This document shows, one piece after another, positions 1-9,288 of a DNA stretch of 64,000 nt. The notes beneath the pieces are model-generated. The model did not search any database, was not told where the DNA came from, and saw nothing but the letters and a program-made list of their open reading frames with translations. The stretch is taken from positions 56,179,001-56,243,000 of the forward strand of contig CM074855.1 of the NCBI GenBank assembly GCA_037501455.1. The letters are read 5' to 3'. Every line of letters starts with the position of its first letter. The stretch's first letter is position 1. This DNA comes from Lantana camara (Eukaryota > Streptophyta > Magnoliopsida > Lamiales > Verbenaceae). Both the position numbers and the translations under genes were made by a program.

Positions 1-3000
1 CATAAATCGAATAACGTAGAACGAGAGCGTCATTATTTATGAAGTACCAGTTCGTAAAATTGAAGTACTGAAAACAAAAATTAAAGTATTGTTGCATTTA
101 ACATAGAGTATGAATATTCGAAAATAAGGTGTTCCAACACAATACGATTATTGGAGCCTTAAATTGAGATTCAGTGAAACCTAGGTGTCTATTCGTAAAG
201 GGCGAAGTATGATTATCCGATAACAAGGTGTTCATCGGATATTTCGAAACAACGAGTGTTATTGCTTCAAAAGTATTAATTCGTTAAATTGGGATATGTA
301 TATGCATAGTAAGGAGAAATAACTTAAAAACATTTCATAAAGATGAAATCTCTACATATATTGTTAGAAACACTTGTAATTACGAGAAAGTGATTAAATA
401 TTTAGGGAAAACACAAGTTCAAATTTGATCCCAACTTAATATTACAATGTATTAAATCATAAATCGAATAACGAAGAACGAGAGCGTCATTATTTATGAA
501 GTACCAGTTCGTAAAATTGAAGTACTGAAAACAAAAATTAAAGTTTTGTTGCATTTAACATAGAGTATGAATATTCGAAAATAAGGTGTTCCAACACAAT
601 ACGATTATTGGAGCCTTAAATTGAGATTCAGTGAAACCTAGGTGTCTATTCGTAAAGGGCGAAGTATGATTATCCGATAACAAGGTGTTCATCGGATATT
701 TCGAAACAACGAGTGTCATTGCTTCAAAAGTATTAATTCGTTAAATTGGGATATGTATATGCATAGTAAGGAGAAATAACTTAAAAACATTTCATAAAGA
801 TGAAATCTCTACATATATTATTAGAAACACTTGTAATTACGAGAAAGTGATTAAATATTTCGGGAAAACACAAGTTCAAATTTGATCCCAACTTAATATT
901 ACAATGTATTAAATCATAAATCGAATAATGAAGAACGAGAGGGTCATTATTTCTGAAGTATCAGTTCGTAAAATTGAAGTATTGAAAACAGAAATTGAAG
1001 TATTGTTGCATTTAACATAGAGTTTGAATATTCGAAAATAAGGTGTTCCAACACGATACGATTATTGGAGCATTAAATTGAGATTCAGTAAAACCTAGGT
1101 GTCTATTCGTAAAGGGCGAAGTATGATTATCCGATTACAAGGTGTTCATCGGATATTTCGAAATAACGAGTGTCATTGCTACAAAAGTATTAATTCGTAA
1201 AATTGGGATATGTATATGCATAATAAGGAGAAATAACTTAAAAACATTTCATAAAGATGAAATCTCTACATATATTGTTAGAAACACTTGTAATTACGAG
1301 AAAGTGATTAAATATTTAGGGAAAACACAAGTTTAAATTTGATCCCAACTTAATATTACAATGTATTAAATCATAAATCGAATAACGAAGAACGAGAGCA
1401 TCATTATTTATGAAGTACCAGTTCGTAAAATTGAAGTACTGAAAACAAAAATTGAAGTATTCTTGCATTTAACATAGAGTATGAATATTCGAAAATAAGG
1501 TGTTCCAACACAATACGATTATTGGAGCCTTAAATTGAGATTCAGTGAAACCTAGGTGTCTATTCTTAAAGGGCGAAGTATGATTATCCGATAAAAGGGT
1601 GTTCATCGGATATTTCGAAACAACGAGTGTCATTGCTTCAAAAGTATTAATTCGTAAAATTGGGACATATATATGCATAGTAAGGCGAAATAACTTAAAA
1701 ACATTTCATAAAGATGAAATCTCTACATATATTGTTAGAAACACTTGTAATTACGAGAAAGTGATTAAATATTTCGGGAAAACATAAGTTCAAATTTGAT
1801 CCCAACTTAATATTACAATGTATTAAATCATAAATCGAATAACGAAGAACGAGAGGGTCATTATTTCTGAATTATCAGTTCGTAAAATTGATGTACTGAA
1901 AACATAAATTGAAGTATTGTTGCATTTAACATGGAGTTTGAATATTCGAAAATAAGGTGTTCCAACACAATACGATTATTGGAGCCTTAAATTGAGATTC
2001 AGTGAAACCTAGGTCTCTATTCGTAAAGGGCGAAGTATGATTATCCGATAACAAGGTTTTCATCGGATATTTCGAAACGACGAGTGTCATTGCTTCAAAA
2101 GTATTAATTCGTAAAATTGGGATATGTAAATGCATAGTAAGGAGAAATAACTTAAAAACATTTCATAAAGATGAAATCTCTACATATATTGTTAGAAACA
2201 CTTGTAATTACGAGAAAGTGATTAAATATTTAGGGAAAACACAAGTTCAAATTTGATCCCAACTTAATATTACAATGTATTAAATCATAAATCGAATAAC
2301 GTAGAACGAGAGCGTCATTATTTATGAAGTACCAGTTCGTAAAATTGAAGTACTGAAAACAAAAATTAAAGTATTGTTGCATTTAACATAGAGTATGAAT
2401 ATTCGAAAATAAGGTGTTCCAACACAATACGATTATTGGAGCCTTAAATTGAGATTCAGTGAAACCTAGGTGTCTATTCGTAAAGGGCGAAGTATGATTA
2501 TCCGATAACAAGGTGTTCATCGGATATTTCGAAACAACGAGTGTTATTGCTTCAAAAGTATTAATTCGTTAAATTGGGATATGTATATGCATAGTAAGGA
2601 GAAATAACTTAAAAACATTTCATAAAGATGAAATCTCTACATATATTGTTAGAAACACTTGTAATTACGAGAAAGTGATTAAATATTTAGGGAAAACACA
2701 AGTTCAAATTTGATCCCAACTTAATATTACAATGTATTAAATCATAAATCGAATAACGAAGAACGAGAGCGTCATTATTTATGAAGTACCAGTTCGTAAA
2801 ATTGAAGTACTGAAAACAAAAATTAAAGTTTTGTTGCATTTAACATAGAGTATGAATATTCGAAAATAAGGTGTTCCAACACAATACGATTATTGGAGCC
2901 TTAAATTGAGATTAAGTGAAACCTAGGTGTCTATTCGTAAAGGGCGAAGTATGATTATCCGATAACAAGGTGTTCATCGGATATTTCGAAACAACGAGTG

Positions 3001-3187
3001 TCATTGCTTCAAAAGTATTAATTCGTTAAATTGGGATATGTATATGCATAGTAAGGAGAAATAACTTAAAAACATTTCATAAAGATGAAATCTCTACATA
3101 TATTATTAGAAACACTTGTAATTACGAGAAAGTGATTAAATATTTCGGGAAAACACAAGTTCAAATTTGATCCCAACTTAATATTAC
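1..3187. repeat. 457-bp satellite array, block I
   Basis: Head-to-tail tandem repeat. The phrase CATAAATCGAATAA recurs at 1, 458, 915, 1372, 1829, 2286 and 2743, an exact 457-bp period. Monomers differ by diagnostic variants and run A-B-C-D-E-A-B: A has ACGTAGAACG in its head, B has AAAGTTTTG, C has AATGAAG plus GCATTAAATTG, D has GAGCATC plus GACATATATATG, and E has GAATTATCAG plus TAACATGGAG. This is higher-order structure. The block is cut at 3187, near the end of a B monomer, by LARD-1. Open frames of 60-70 codons recur once per monomer but begin at GTG or lie antisense, so I treat them as by-products of the repeat. Confidence 0.97.
3183..3187. repeat. Target-site duplication of LARD-1 (left)
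   Basis: ATTAC directly before the TG of the left LTR; the same five bases follow the CA of the right LTR at 12832-12836. The empty site can be read in neighbouring monomers (TAATATTACAATG). Confidence 0.95.
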
Positions 3188-6100
3188 TGTGACATCCCGC
3201 TCGTCCAATTTGTAAGGGGCCCTTTGTAATTTTCTCTTTTAAGGGGTTTTTCGGTCATTTCTCGTTCGGTCGAGATTTTGACCTCTTTGACCCCTTCAAC
3301 GCGTCCGGGGCGGCGAAACGAGTCCGTAGACTCTAAGTTTGCCCAATTTGGATGTCGTTAGCTGGTTCGTTTGATCGTTTTTGCGTACGAGGACCCGAGA
3401 TATATACTCGGATTTCCTCGTTTTGCGTGCCAAAGATCAGATCAGCCCCAGCATCGTCTTCCTCCAGCGATCCGTCACTGTTCACACAGTGAAGGTGTAA
3501 TTACACACACATGCCCGTTCTCCCTCGTTTCTCGACGGAATTCGACGTTTGAGTAGTGGAAATTTATCAGCTCGACGAGCCCGTCACGATGGTACAAGAA
3601 TCGAGACCCAAAACGCAGCGGTGGTGGCGCTACGGCACAGCAGCGGCGGCGCGACTTAGAGCCGCCACTTCACCGCCCAATTGCGGCGGCTTCCGGCCAC
3701 CCTCCGGCGACACGCGCCCCCAACCCTTGACGAGGAGTTTCCGGCGCAACCCCAGTTCAAGCGGCGCCGCCATCGGGGCGGCGAGGAGGCCGCACGCGCC
3801 GCCCAAAGCGGACGACGGGCGGCGGCGCTACTGTAGCGGCGCGATTCCGCCACCTCCGGCGACTTTTTCCGGCGAACTTCGACGGTTTCCAAGGTTTTCC
3901 GAGGCCCTGATTCCATTTCCGGCCTCCTTTTTGGGCGAATCGCGGCGGAGATGGCCGAACCGGCGAGTGGCGCACCGGCGGCTTTTCGGCGGCGGATTTG
4001 GCCCTCTTCCGGTGGGTTTTTGGTGGTGGTTCCTTCACGGAAGTTGTTCAGAATATCGAAACGTAGCGGATGGCGTTGGCCCCAACCCGAGAACCGGCCG
4101 GCGGCGGCGAACCGGTGGCGGACCGGCCTGGACCGGCGGTTCGATTTTCCGGCGATCTTTCCGGCGATTTGACTTGGGGCTTTGGTAGGGCTCGTTACAA
4201 GCTTTCCAACGGTATGTCCGGATTTTATTTTTGTTTAGCGGTTTGTATTTAATTTCAGTTTTCGTCGTTGGAATTTAGTTCGGTTTTCCGTCAACGAAGT
4301 CCCGTGTGTTTGGTATTTTCTGAAATTGATTGAGGGCTATTGTTTAGTAGGCCGAGGCGCTCGTTTCTGTCCTTCCGGGGATTTTTCCGACCACCGGAGG
4401 CGGTGTTCCGGTGGCGGCCGGTGGCTGTTCGGCCGGCCACGGTGGTGGCTTTCCGGCGACTTTCGGACAGTAGGTCCGTTTCGTTGTGGTGAGTCCATTG
4501 CCACTTTCCGTTCGTCAATCGGATGTCCGGTTGATTTTATATGAATTTTTGAAGTTATTGTATTTTATTCGTTAATTGATTTTAATTGTGCAATTCGATC
4601 TTGCATGTGCTATAAATTGAAATTATGAATTGTATGATACTTGGAAATATGTTATGATGTATGAAAACTTGATTCGTGATTTATGGAAATTATTTGCCTC
4701 GTATTACGACTATTTACTTGAGAATAATTATTAATTAAGGGGATGTTAGTGTAATTTTAGAAACTAATTGATTATGAAGTTGTATGAAACATAAGAAATG
4801 AATTATGAATAGATACGTTGTATTTAATTTGAATAAATTGATCAAGTATGCCAATTGTTATTATATCGTGAAATATGCCAATGTGTAATTTATATATTTA
4901 TTGTTATATAATTCATGTTAATTTCGTGAGACTTGGTGCATGATATGATTTGAATTCTTAATGTCCTACTTTATTTTATGTAGTTAATGTTATGAATTTT
5001 ATAGGTATGCATCTTTTGATATGGAATATGAATTATAATATGCTCTGAATGACTTGATTGGATAGATATGGATTATATGTTGCATCATTTGTATTCGTGA
5101 GCATGGCCGTGCGTCTTTGTGGTTGTGTTTGGAGTCTGAGTCTTGTGTTCTGTGTGCGTTCAGTTGTTCAGGGGTTTTCCTGGGAGTGTCTGTCAGCTGT
5201 TTGGGTTCCAGTGGGGCTTCTTGGCTCAGGTTTTCCGTTTCGTCGGTGAAAGGTGAGGTTTTAGGAATTTTGTTTTAGTTACAGCGACCTACAACCCTCT
5301 GTGCTCGTTTTCAAGCCTGCATGCGATTATTCTATTATATTTATATAATAGATATGTGTGTTTATATGATATGTTTATGAATTTGTCATACGATTAAAGG
5401 TTTTCGAACTGTATATGTACGAGCATATGTAAGCTTGAAATGTTTTGCAATGAGGCTATGCTCCAAACCGTGTGTCTTCATACCAGCTGCGGATTAGGAT
5501 GACACGGAGAGGTACGTTTATAGCATATGCTAAGTTGCAAGGTATGGTATGCTCCGATAAGGTACGTAAGTATGATTTTGATTCGATATGATAAGTTTGA
5601 TATGTAGCGAGTTATGATATGATCTGTTCTGATATGCTCTGTTATGATATGTTGGGCCCTGAGACGTGGGTAAGGGAGACCCGGGACGACCATGGGGTCG
5701 CCGGTTATGACCCCTGTGCACGTTCTCATTTGAGATATTTACGTGCGACCTAGGGAGGTTGGGAAGGCGTAGTATCTTGAGCCCTCGGTGGATAACCGGG
5801 GAAGGCACAGTGTGGGTTCGCTACCCCGTGTGTGTTTGTATCTGTATGAGTAGTGAGGGTTTGCTCCCCGAACTACATGGTGTTGGGGTTGGATTGTTTA
5901 TGATATTTGTTTGTTTTCTGATTTGATACGTATGATTCGATATGGAAGTAAGGTGGGAGACCCGTACTCGCCGGGTATATGTTTATGATCTGTTATGTTG
6001 ATTATGAAACGGGATAGGAGCTTTCTCTTTTATTGAAATATGAATTTGCTCAGTTTGTTAAGTTTGATTTGATAAGATACGTATAAGTTTGATTTGATAA

Positions 6101-6730
6101 GATACGTATAAGTTTGATTTGATAAGATATGTATAAGTTTGAGTTGGAAATGGTTTTGGTATGCAAAACCCTAGTCCCGGTTCATAATCTTTCTTTTGAT
6201 ACGTGCTCTGCTCTTTATTATGTATAGTGTGTGTGAGTTCAGCCCCCTCGCTCAGTCAGTGGACTGACCCTCGCCCCACCTATGTTTTAGTTGTAGGTAC
6301 CAGTTGTTGGAGTTCGAGCTAGGCGGCTTTGAGTCTGGTCTGTCGAGTCTGTGTCGGTCCGTTTGATTTTGTTAAGTATTTTGTTCTGAATTATTTATGA
6401 ATCTATGTATATAGTATGTTCTGTACAAGATGATACTTATGCTTTGATTTTATGAATTTTCGGGACAGGTTAGGACAGGTTCGTGGAATTAGTTGAACCC
6501 GTTTACTTATGTTTGTTGATTAAAATTTTTGTTAGTTCATATTTTGTATCGCTTCCGCATTCTGGTTTTGCACAATTTACTTGTACAGGTTTAGGTACCG
6601 CCTAGCTTAGGTTGGATTTTTCGTTTGTCACCCGTTCGCTGTGACTTGATGCGTGTGCGGACTTTCCATTTCGTACCACGTGTCGAGTCATAGTGCGGGG
6701 GTGTGGTGCCCCACCGTTTGGGGTGCTACA
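3188..6730 (+). repeat. LARD-1 5' LTR
   Basis: Starts TGTGACATCC and ends GGGTGCTACA. About 3600-4500 is very GC-rich (CCGGCGA and GGCGGC words), then the LTR becomes AT-rich. A consensus splice donor (GTATGT) lies at 4212 at the GC/AT boundary. Near the 3' end are a TCAGTC/GACTGA hairpin (6252-6267), the AGCTAGGCGG / CCGCCTAGCT long-range pair (6317-6326 with 6598-6607), and the CCCGTTCGCTGTG and ATAGTGCGGGGG blocks shared with the other two gypsy-related elements. The 210-codon frame at 3556-4188 begins at GTG inside low-complexity GC-rich DNA and is not treated as a gene. Confidence 0.95.
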
Positions 6731-6737
6731 TCTTAAG

Positions 6738-6749
6738 TGGTATCAGAGC
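6738..6749 (+). other. LARD-1 primer binding site (tRNA-iMet)
   Basis: TGGTATCAGAGC, complementary to the 3' end of plant initiator tRNA-Met, seven bases after the 5' LTR. The same site and spacing type occur in LARD-2 and in the Tekay element. Confidence 0.9.
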
Positions 6750-7010
6750 TACCAGGTTCAGAACCGGTGCTCTGGAGTCGTGTCGTGTCAGTTTAGGTCG
6801 TACGGCATAGGAATACTTGTGCATTGCATTTGGCAGACGTGAAATTTTGACTTGTATGTATGAATTGGTCTGAGCTTATGTGATTGTGTGCACACTATGA
6901 TTACGATTTTTGTAAAAATTATTATTGTTATGATTAAATTTTATTAAATTGCGTATTGCATCTGCATTACTTAAGTGTTCTTAATTGCTTTCATTACTTG
7001 ACATACCCAC

Positions 7011-7055
7011 GTACTAACCCTCATGCATAAATAAATGTTCATTTGTGAATTACAG
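7011..7055 (+). other. Intron-like 3' end in LARD-1 leader
   Basis: CTAACCCTCATGCA followed about 30 bases later by ATTACAG. The same arrangement (CTAAY, then CATGCAT, then a pyrimidine-poor stretch and AG) lies in the LARD-2 leader at 41960-42004 and, on the minus strand, directly before the gag-pol ATG of the Tekay element (38095-38129). It fits a branch point plus acceptor; splicing is not shown. Confidence 0.5.
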
Positions 7056-7057
7056 TG

Positions 7058-7192
7058 TGTTGGCTCGATAACAAAATTGAACTTGATCGTGACAACACTT
7101 CCTACTTCTACAAAATTATGAAGGAAGATTTGAAACTTCTGTTTTCTGACTACTTGGATGAGAAGCAAGTGGACCTTTACAAGAATTTATAA
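7058..7192 (+). pseudogene. Short open segment after the leader acceptor, unknown product
   Basis: Forty-five codons including the stop, open from just after the putative acceptor AG at 7055. It has no ATG start and is rich in Asp, Lys, Leu and Tyr. No domain is recognised. It would be an exon if the leader and the 7224-7380 module are introns, but the in-frame TAA at 7190-7192 lies before that module, so it is at best a broken coding piece. Confidence 0.3.
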
Positions 7193-7223
7193 CAAGGAAT
7201 CAATGCTACTGCTATGGAAACGG

Positions 7224-7380
7224 GTATTATGCATACATGGCACGTGCATCATGCATTGGAGTAAATTTTAATTATTTTGGACATTTGTTCTACGTGCTTG
7301 ACTGTTTTTTTTTGCTGGATATGAGTGCACGCCATTCACATCCCTAACCCCACATGCATTAGCTCTGTGGTTATATTTAG
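7224..7380 (+). other. Intron-like module 2 of LARD-1
   Basis: Begins GTATTATGCATACATGG then GCACGTGCATCAT, and ends CTAACCCCACATGCATTAG...TATATTTAG. GT and AG borders with a branch-like CTAAC are present. LARD-2 has a collinear module (42966-43150) with the same GCACGTGCATCAT and a TAACCCAACATGCATTTTAG tail. Confidence 0.45.
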
Positions 7381-7819
7381 GTGACTTCCTTACCTGTTCC
7401 AACGAGGATCGATTTTAGTGGAAGCAACATTGGGATTCGAACAGGGGTTAATCAGATGATGTATGATCAAGCTAACACAGTCAGGGTAGTGAGTGGATAA
7501 AAGAATATACTCGAATATGAGAGAGATAAGAGATCCTTTAACTATCAGGGTGCCCTCAGGGTAGGTACTTATTATTTGGAGGTGCTCGGGAGTACATGTT
7601 TTATAAGGAAGCCAGAATCTCTAACTCTGGATGGCGTGAAGTGACAATGAAGAGATCAAGGCAATTGTACCATTCAGAGAATTCCAAGCAGGAAATCAGG
7701 TTACTGTTATAAAGACACCTACCAGAGTAGTTGCACTACACAAAGGAAAAAGGGGAAAGTTGTGTAAGCTGTGGAATTTTATGCCGAGGTCATTGAAGAA
7801 CAACTTCACCAAATATTGA
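7381..7819 (+). pseudogene. Decayed reading frame in LARD-1 interior, unknown product
   Basis: From 7381 the frame is open for 39 codons to a TAA at 7498-7500, stays open in the same frame to a TGA at 7642-7644, and a second frame (from about 7643) is open to a TGA at 7817-7819. Roughly 145 codons of protein-like sequence are thus broken by one stop and one frame shift. It starts exactly where an intron-like module ends. The beginning (GTTCCAACGAGG) resembles the corresponding place in LARD-2 (GTTCCACCGAGC, near 43180), suggesting common descent. It is not similar to the gag or pol of the Tekay element as far as I can see. Confidence 0.4.
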
Positions 7820-8150
7820 GGATAAGAATATCAACCACGACGATGGTGTACTAAGCAAGATTGTGTAATTCTTCATTTATCTCTCCACGATTGTCTTGAG
7901 AGATTTTACCGTGAAAGAATGGTGGTTTCCGATTACCGAGGATCCTATTGGGATTTCAAGAGATTACACGGATCACTATACTCCGAGAATCAAGTGAGAC
8001 GATCCAAGATCAGTTGAGTACCCGAGACTCTGAAGGAATACTAAAGAATGCAAGTTTGAACGGGAAGTTGGAACTATGGCTAGTTAAGGAGTTGATTAAC
8101 CTTTCAAGTTAAAGAAATTGCCAACCTCGACTCCACTACTACGGTGAACG

Positions 8151-8435
8151 GTACATTGAGCATCCATGGCATTTGTACTCATGCATTTCATAAGTAATTA
8201 TAATTATTTTTGCTTGACATATGTGACAATATGTAATGTTTGATGTTGCTCGAGTTTAATAACGTGACTAACTGCTGTAATTTTCATAACTTTAAAATTG
8301 TTGTTGTTGTGAATTTTTGTAAACTATATGGATTACCTGCTTGCTTGAACTATCCGTGCTTCAGTGCTTATAATTTCTTTGGTTACTCACTAATCCTTCA
8401 TGCACCTACAAGCATATTGTGATTTTATTTTACAG
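8151..8435 (+). other. Intron-like module 3 of LARD-1
   Basis: Preceded by CTACGGTGAACG and starting GTACATTGAGC; ends CTAATCCTTCATGCACC...TTTTATTTTACAG, a good plant-type acceptor. LARD-2 has the same CTACGGTGAACG followed by GTATTTATAGC at 44187-44209. A further copy of the module start (GTACACTACACATGCATTCC) is at 8518 with no clear end. Confidence 0.45.
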
Positions 8436-8603
8436 AGATTCCATCTCGATATCCCCCTTGAGTTAAGCATGGATGATGAGTCGATACTCTAGGGACACCG
8501 ATATCAGTCGGGTAAAGGTACACTACACATGCATTCCATGTTTTGCATCATGTGTTATTTTGATGTGCGTATGTTTGAATGCTGTGTAAGTGAACTTGTG
8601 TGC

Positions 8604-8976
8604 TAGAGAGTTGTTGAGATCTCTCTATTTGCGTGTTAGGGAGATGTGGGATTCTCCCTATTTATGTGATAGAAAGATGTTGGATTCTTTCTAATTATGT
8701 GAGCAAGAGATGTTGGATTCTCTTGGAGCTAGATATTTGGGAGATGCTGGATTCTCTCGAATTTAGGGGTTTGAGAAATGCTGGATTTTCTCAAACTAGA
8801 ATGTTTGGAAGATGTGGAAGTCTACCAGACCTAGGTTGAGAGACGGGGCTCTCTCGATTACGTGGTTGAGAGACGGGGTTCTCTCAATTCTGTGCCTGAG
8901 AGACGGGGTTCTCTCCTTTGATGTGCTGGGAGACGGGGTTCTCTCTTTCTTGTGTGCTGAGAGATGTGATTCTCTC
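8604..8976 (+). repeat. Hairpin array of LARD-1 (12 units)
   Basis: Units begin at about 8604, 8637, 8670, 8704, 8737, 8770, 8806, 8838, 8868, 8898, 8928 and 8959, spaced about 33 then 30 bp. In the first seven a stem of 5-8 bp encloses a 10-base loop, mostly ATGYTGGATT; in the next five the loop is 8 bases, mostly ACGGGGTT. Stems vary but stay paired: TAGGGAG/CTCCCTA, TAGAAAG/CTTTCTA, CAAGAG/CTCTTG, TTTGAGAA/TTCTCAAA, GAGAG/CTCTC. The units at 8737 and 8928 contain G-T wobble pairs, and the one at 8806 has one mismatch. The array lies about 300 bp upstream of the polypurine tract. Confidence 0.85.
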
Positions 8977-9274
8977 TTGTTTGTCGCGGTTGAGTTTTGC
9001 GTGGCCTGTTGTTGGTTTGCAACCGGTGAAGAAGCGACAGTTTCGAGCTTTGAGTGCAGTGGCCTAGTGGGGGATCGAACAAGTTTGAAGTGACCAACGG
9101 TCAACTGTTTGAACAAACTTCTGTGACTACGGAACTCTGAAGGAAGTTGAAGTAAACAATGGGAGCAAACTTCACATCCAGGGCTATGACTCTACGCGAT
9201 TTCAGGAGATGGATTGAAGTATTCCAGTTCGAAGCTTTACGACTCAGTAATAGGACCTGAGGACAGGTCCTTTT
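8977..9274 (+). other. Spacer between hairpin array and polypurine tract
   Basis: About 300 bp with no gene and no repeat that I can support. It contains GAGGACAGGTCC, a short imperfect inverted repeat, near 9259-9270. Confidence 0.4.
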
Positions 9275-9288
9275 GAAGGAGGGGAGTT
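9275..9288 (+). other. LARD-1 polypurine tract
   Basis: GAAGGAGGGGAG followed by TT and the 3' LTR; the expected plus-strand primer site. Confidence 0.8.

Larger units (their letters stand above)
6731..9288 (+). other. LARD-1 internal region without intact coding sequence
   Basis: Order from the left: PBS; a leader with CGGCATAGG (shared with LARD-2 and Tekay); a leader intron-like 3' end (7011-7055); a short open segment 7058-7192 of 45 codons including its stop; intron-like module 7224-7380; a decayed reading frame 7381-7819; intron-like module 8151-8435; a hairpin array 8604-8976; and the polypurine tract. The decayed frame reads 39 codons to a TAA, continues 47 more in the same frame to a TGA, then a shifted frame runs 58 codons to another TGA. 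Composition looks protein-like, but I recognise no family. It could be a degenerate gene or noncoding RNA with chance frames. Confidence 0.7.

Noticed and set aside
1142..1336. Recurrent 62-69 codon frames in each satellite monomer, on both strands
   Set aside because: They begin at GTG or lie antisense, repeat with the 457-bp period, and carry no domain; they are consequences of the repeat.
1560..1590. CENP-B box-like site in the satellite (TTCGTAAAGGGCGAAG)
   Set aside because: Does not fit the TTCGNNNNANNCGGG consensus at the key central A and trailing G positions.
1..3187. Direct repeats as a CRISPR-like array
   Set aside because: The whole 457-bp unit repeats without unique spacers, no cas genes are present, and the context is eukaryotic.
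3556..4188. 210-codon frame in the LARD-1 LTR, duplicated at 9657-10289
   Set aside because: Starts at GTG, is low-complexity Arg/Pro/Gly from GC-rich DNA, several other frames are open over the same bases, and the duplication is simply the second LTR.
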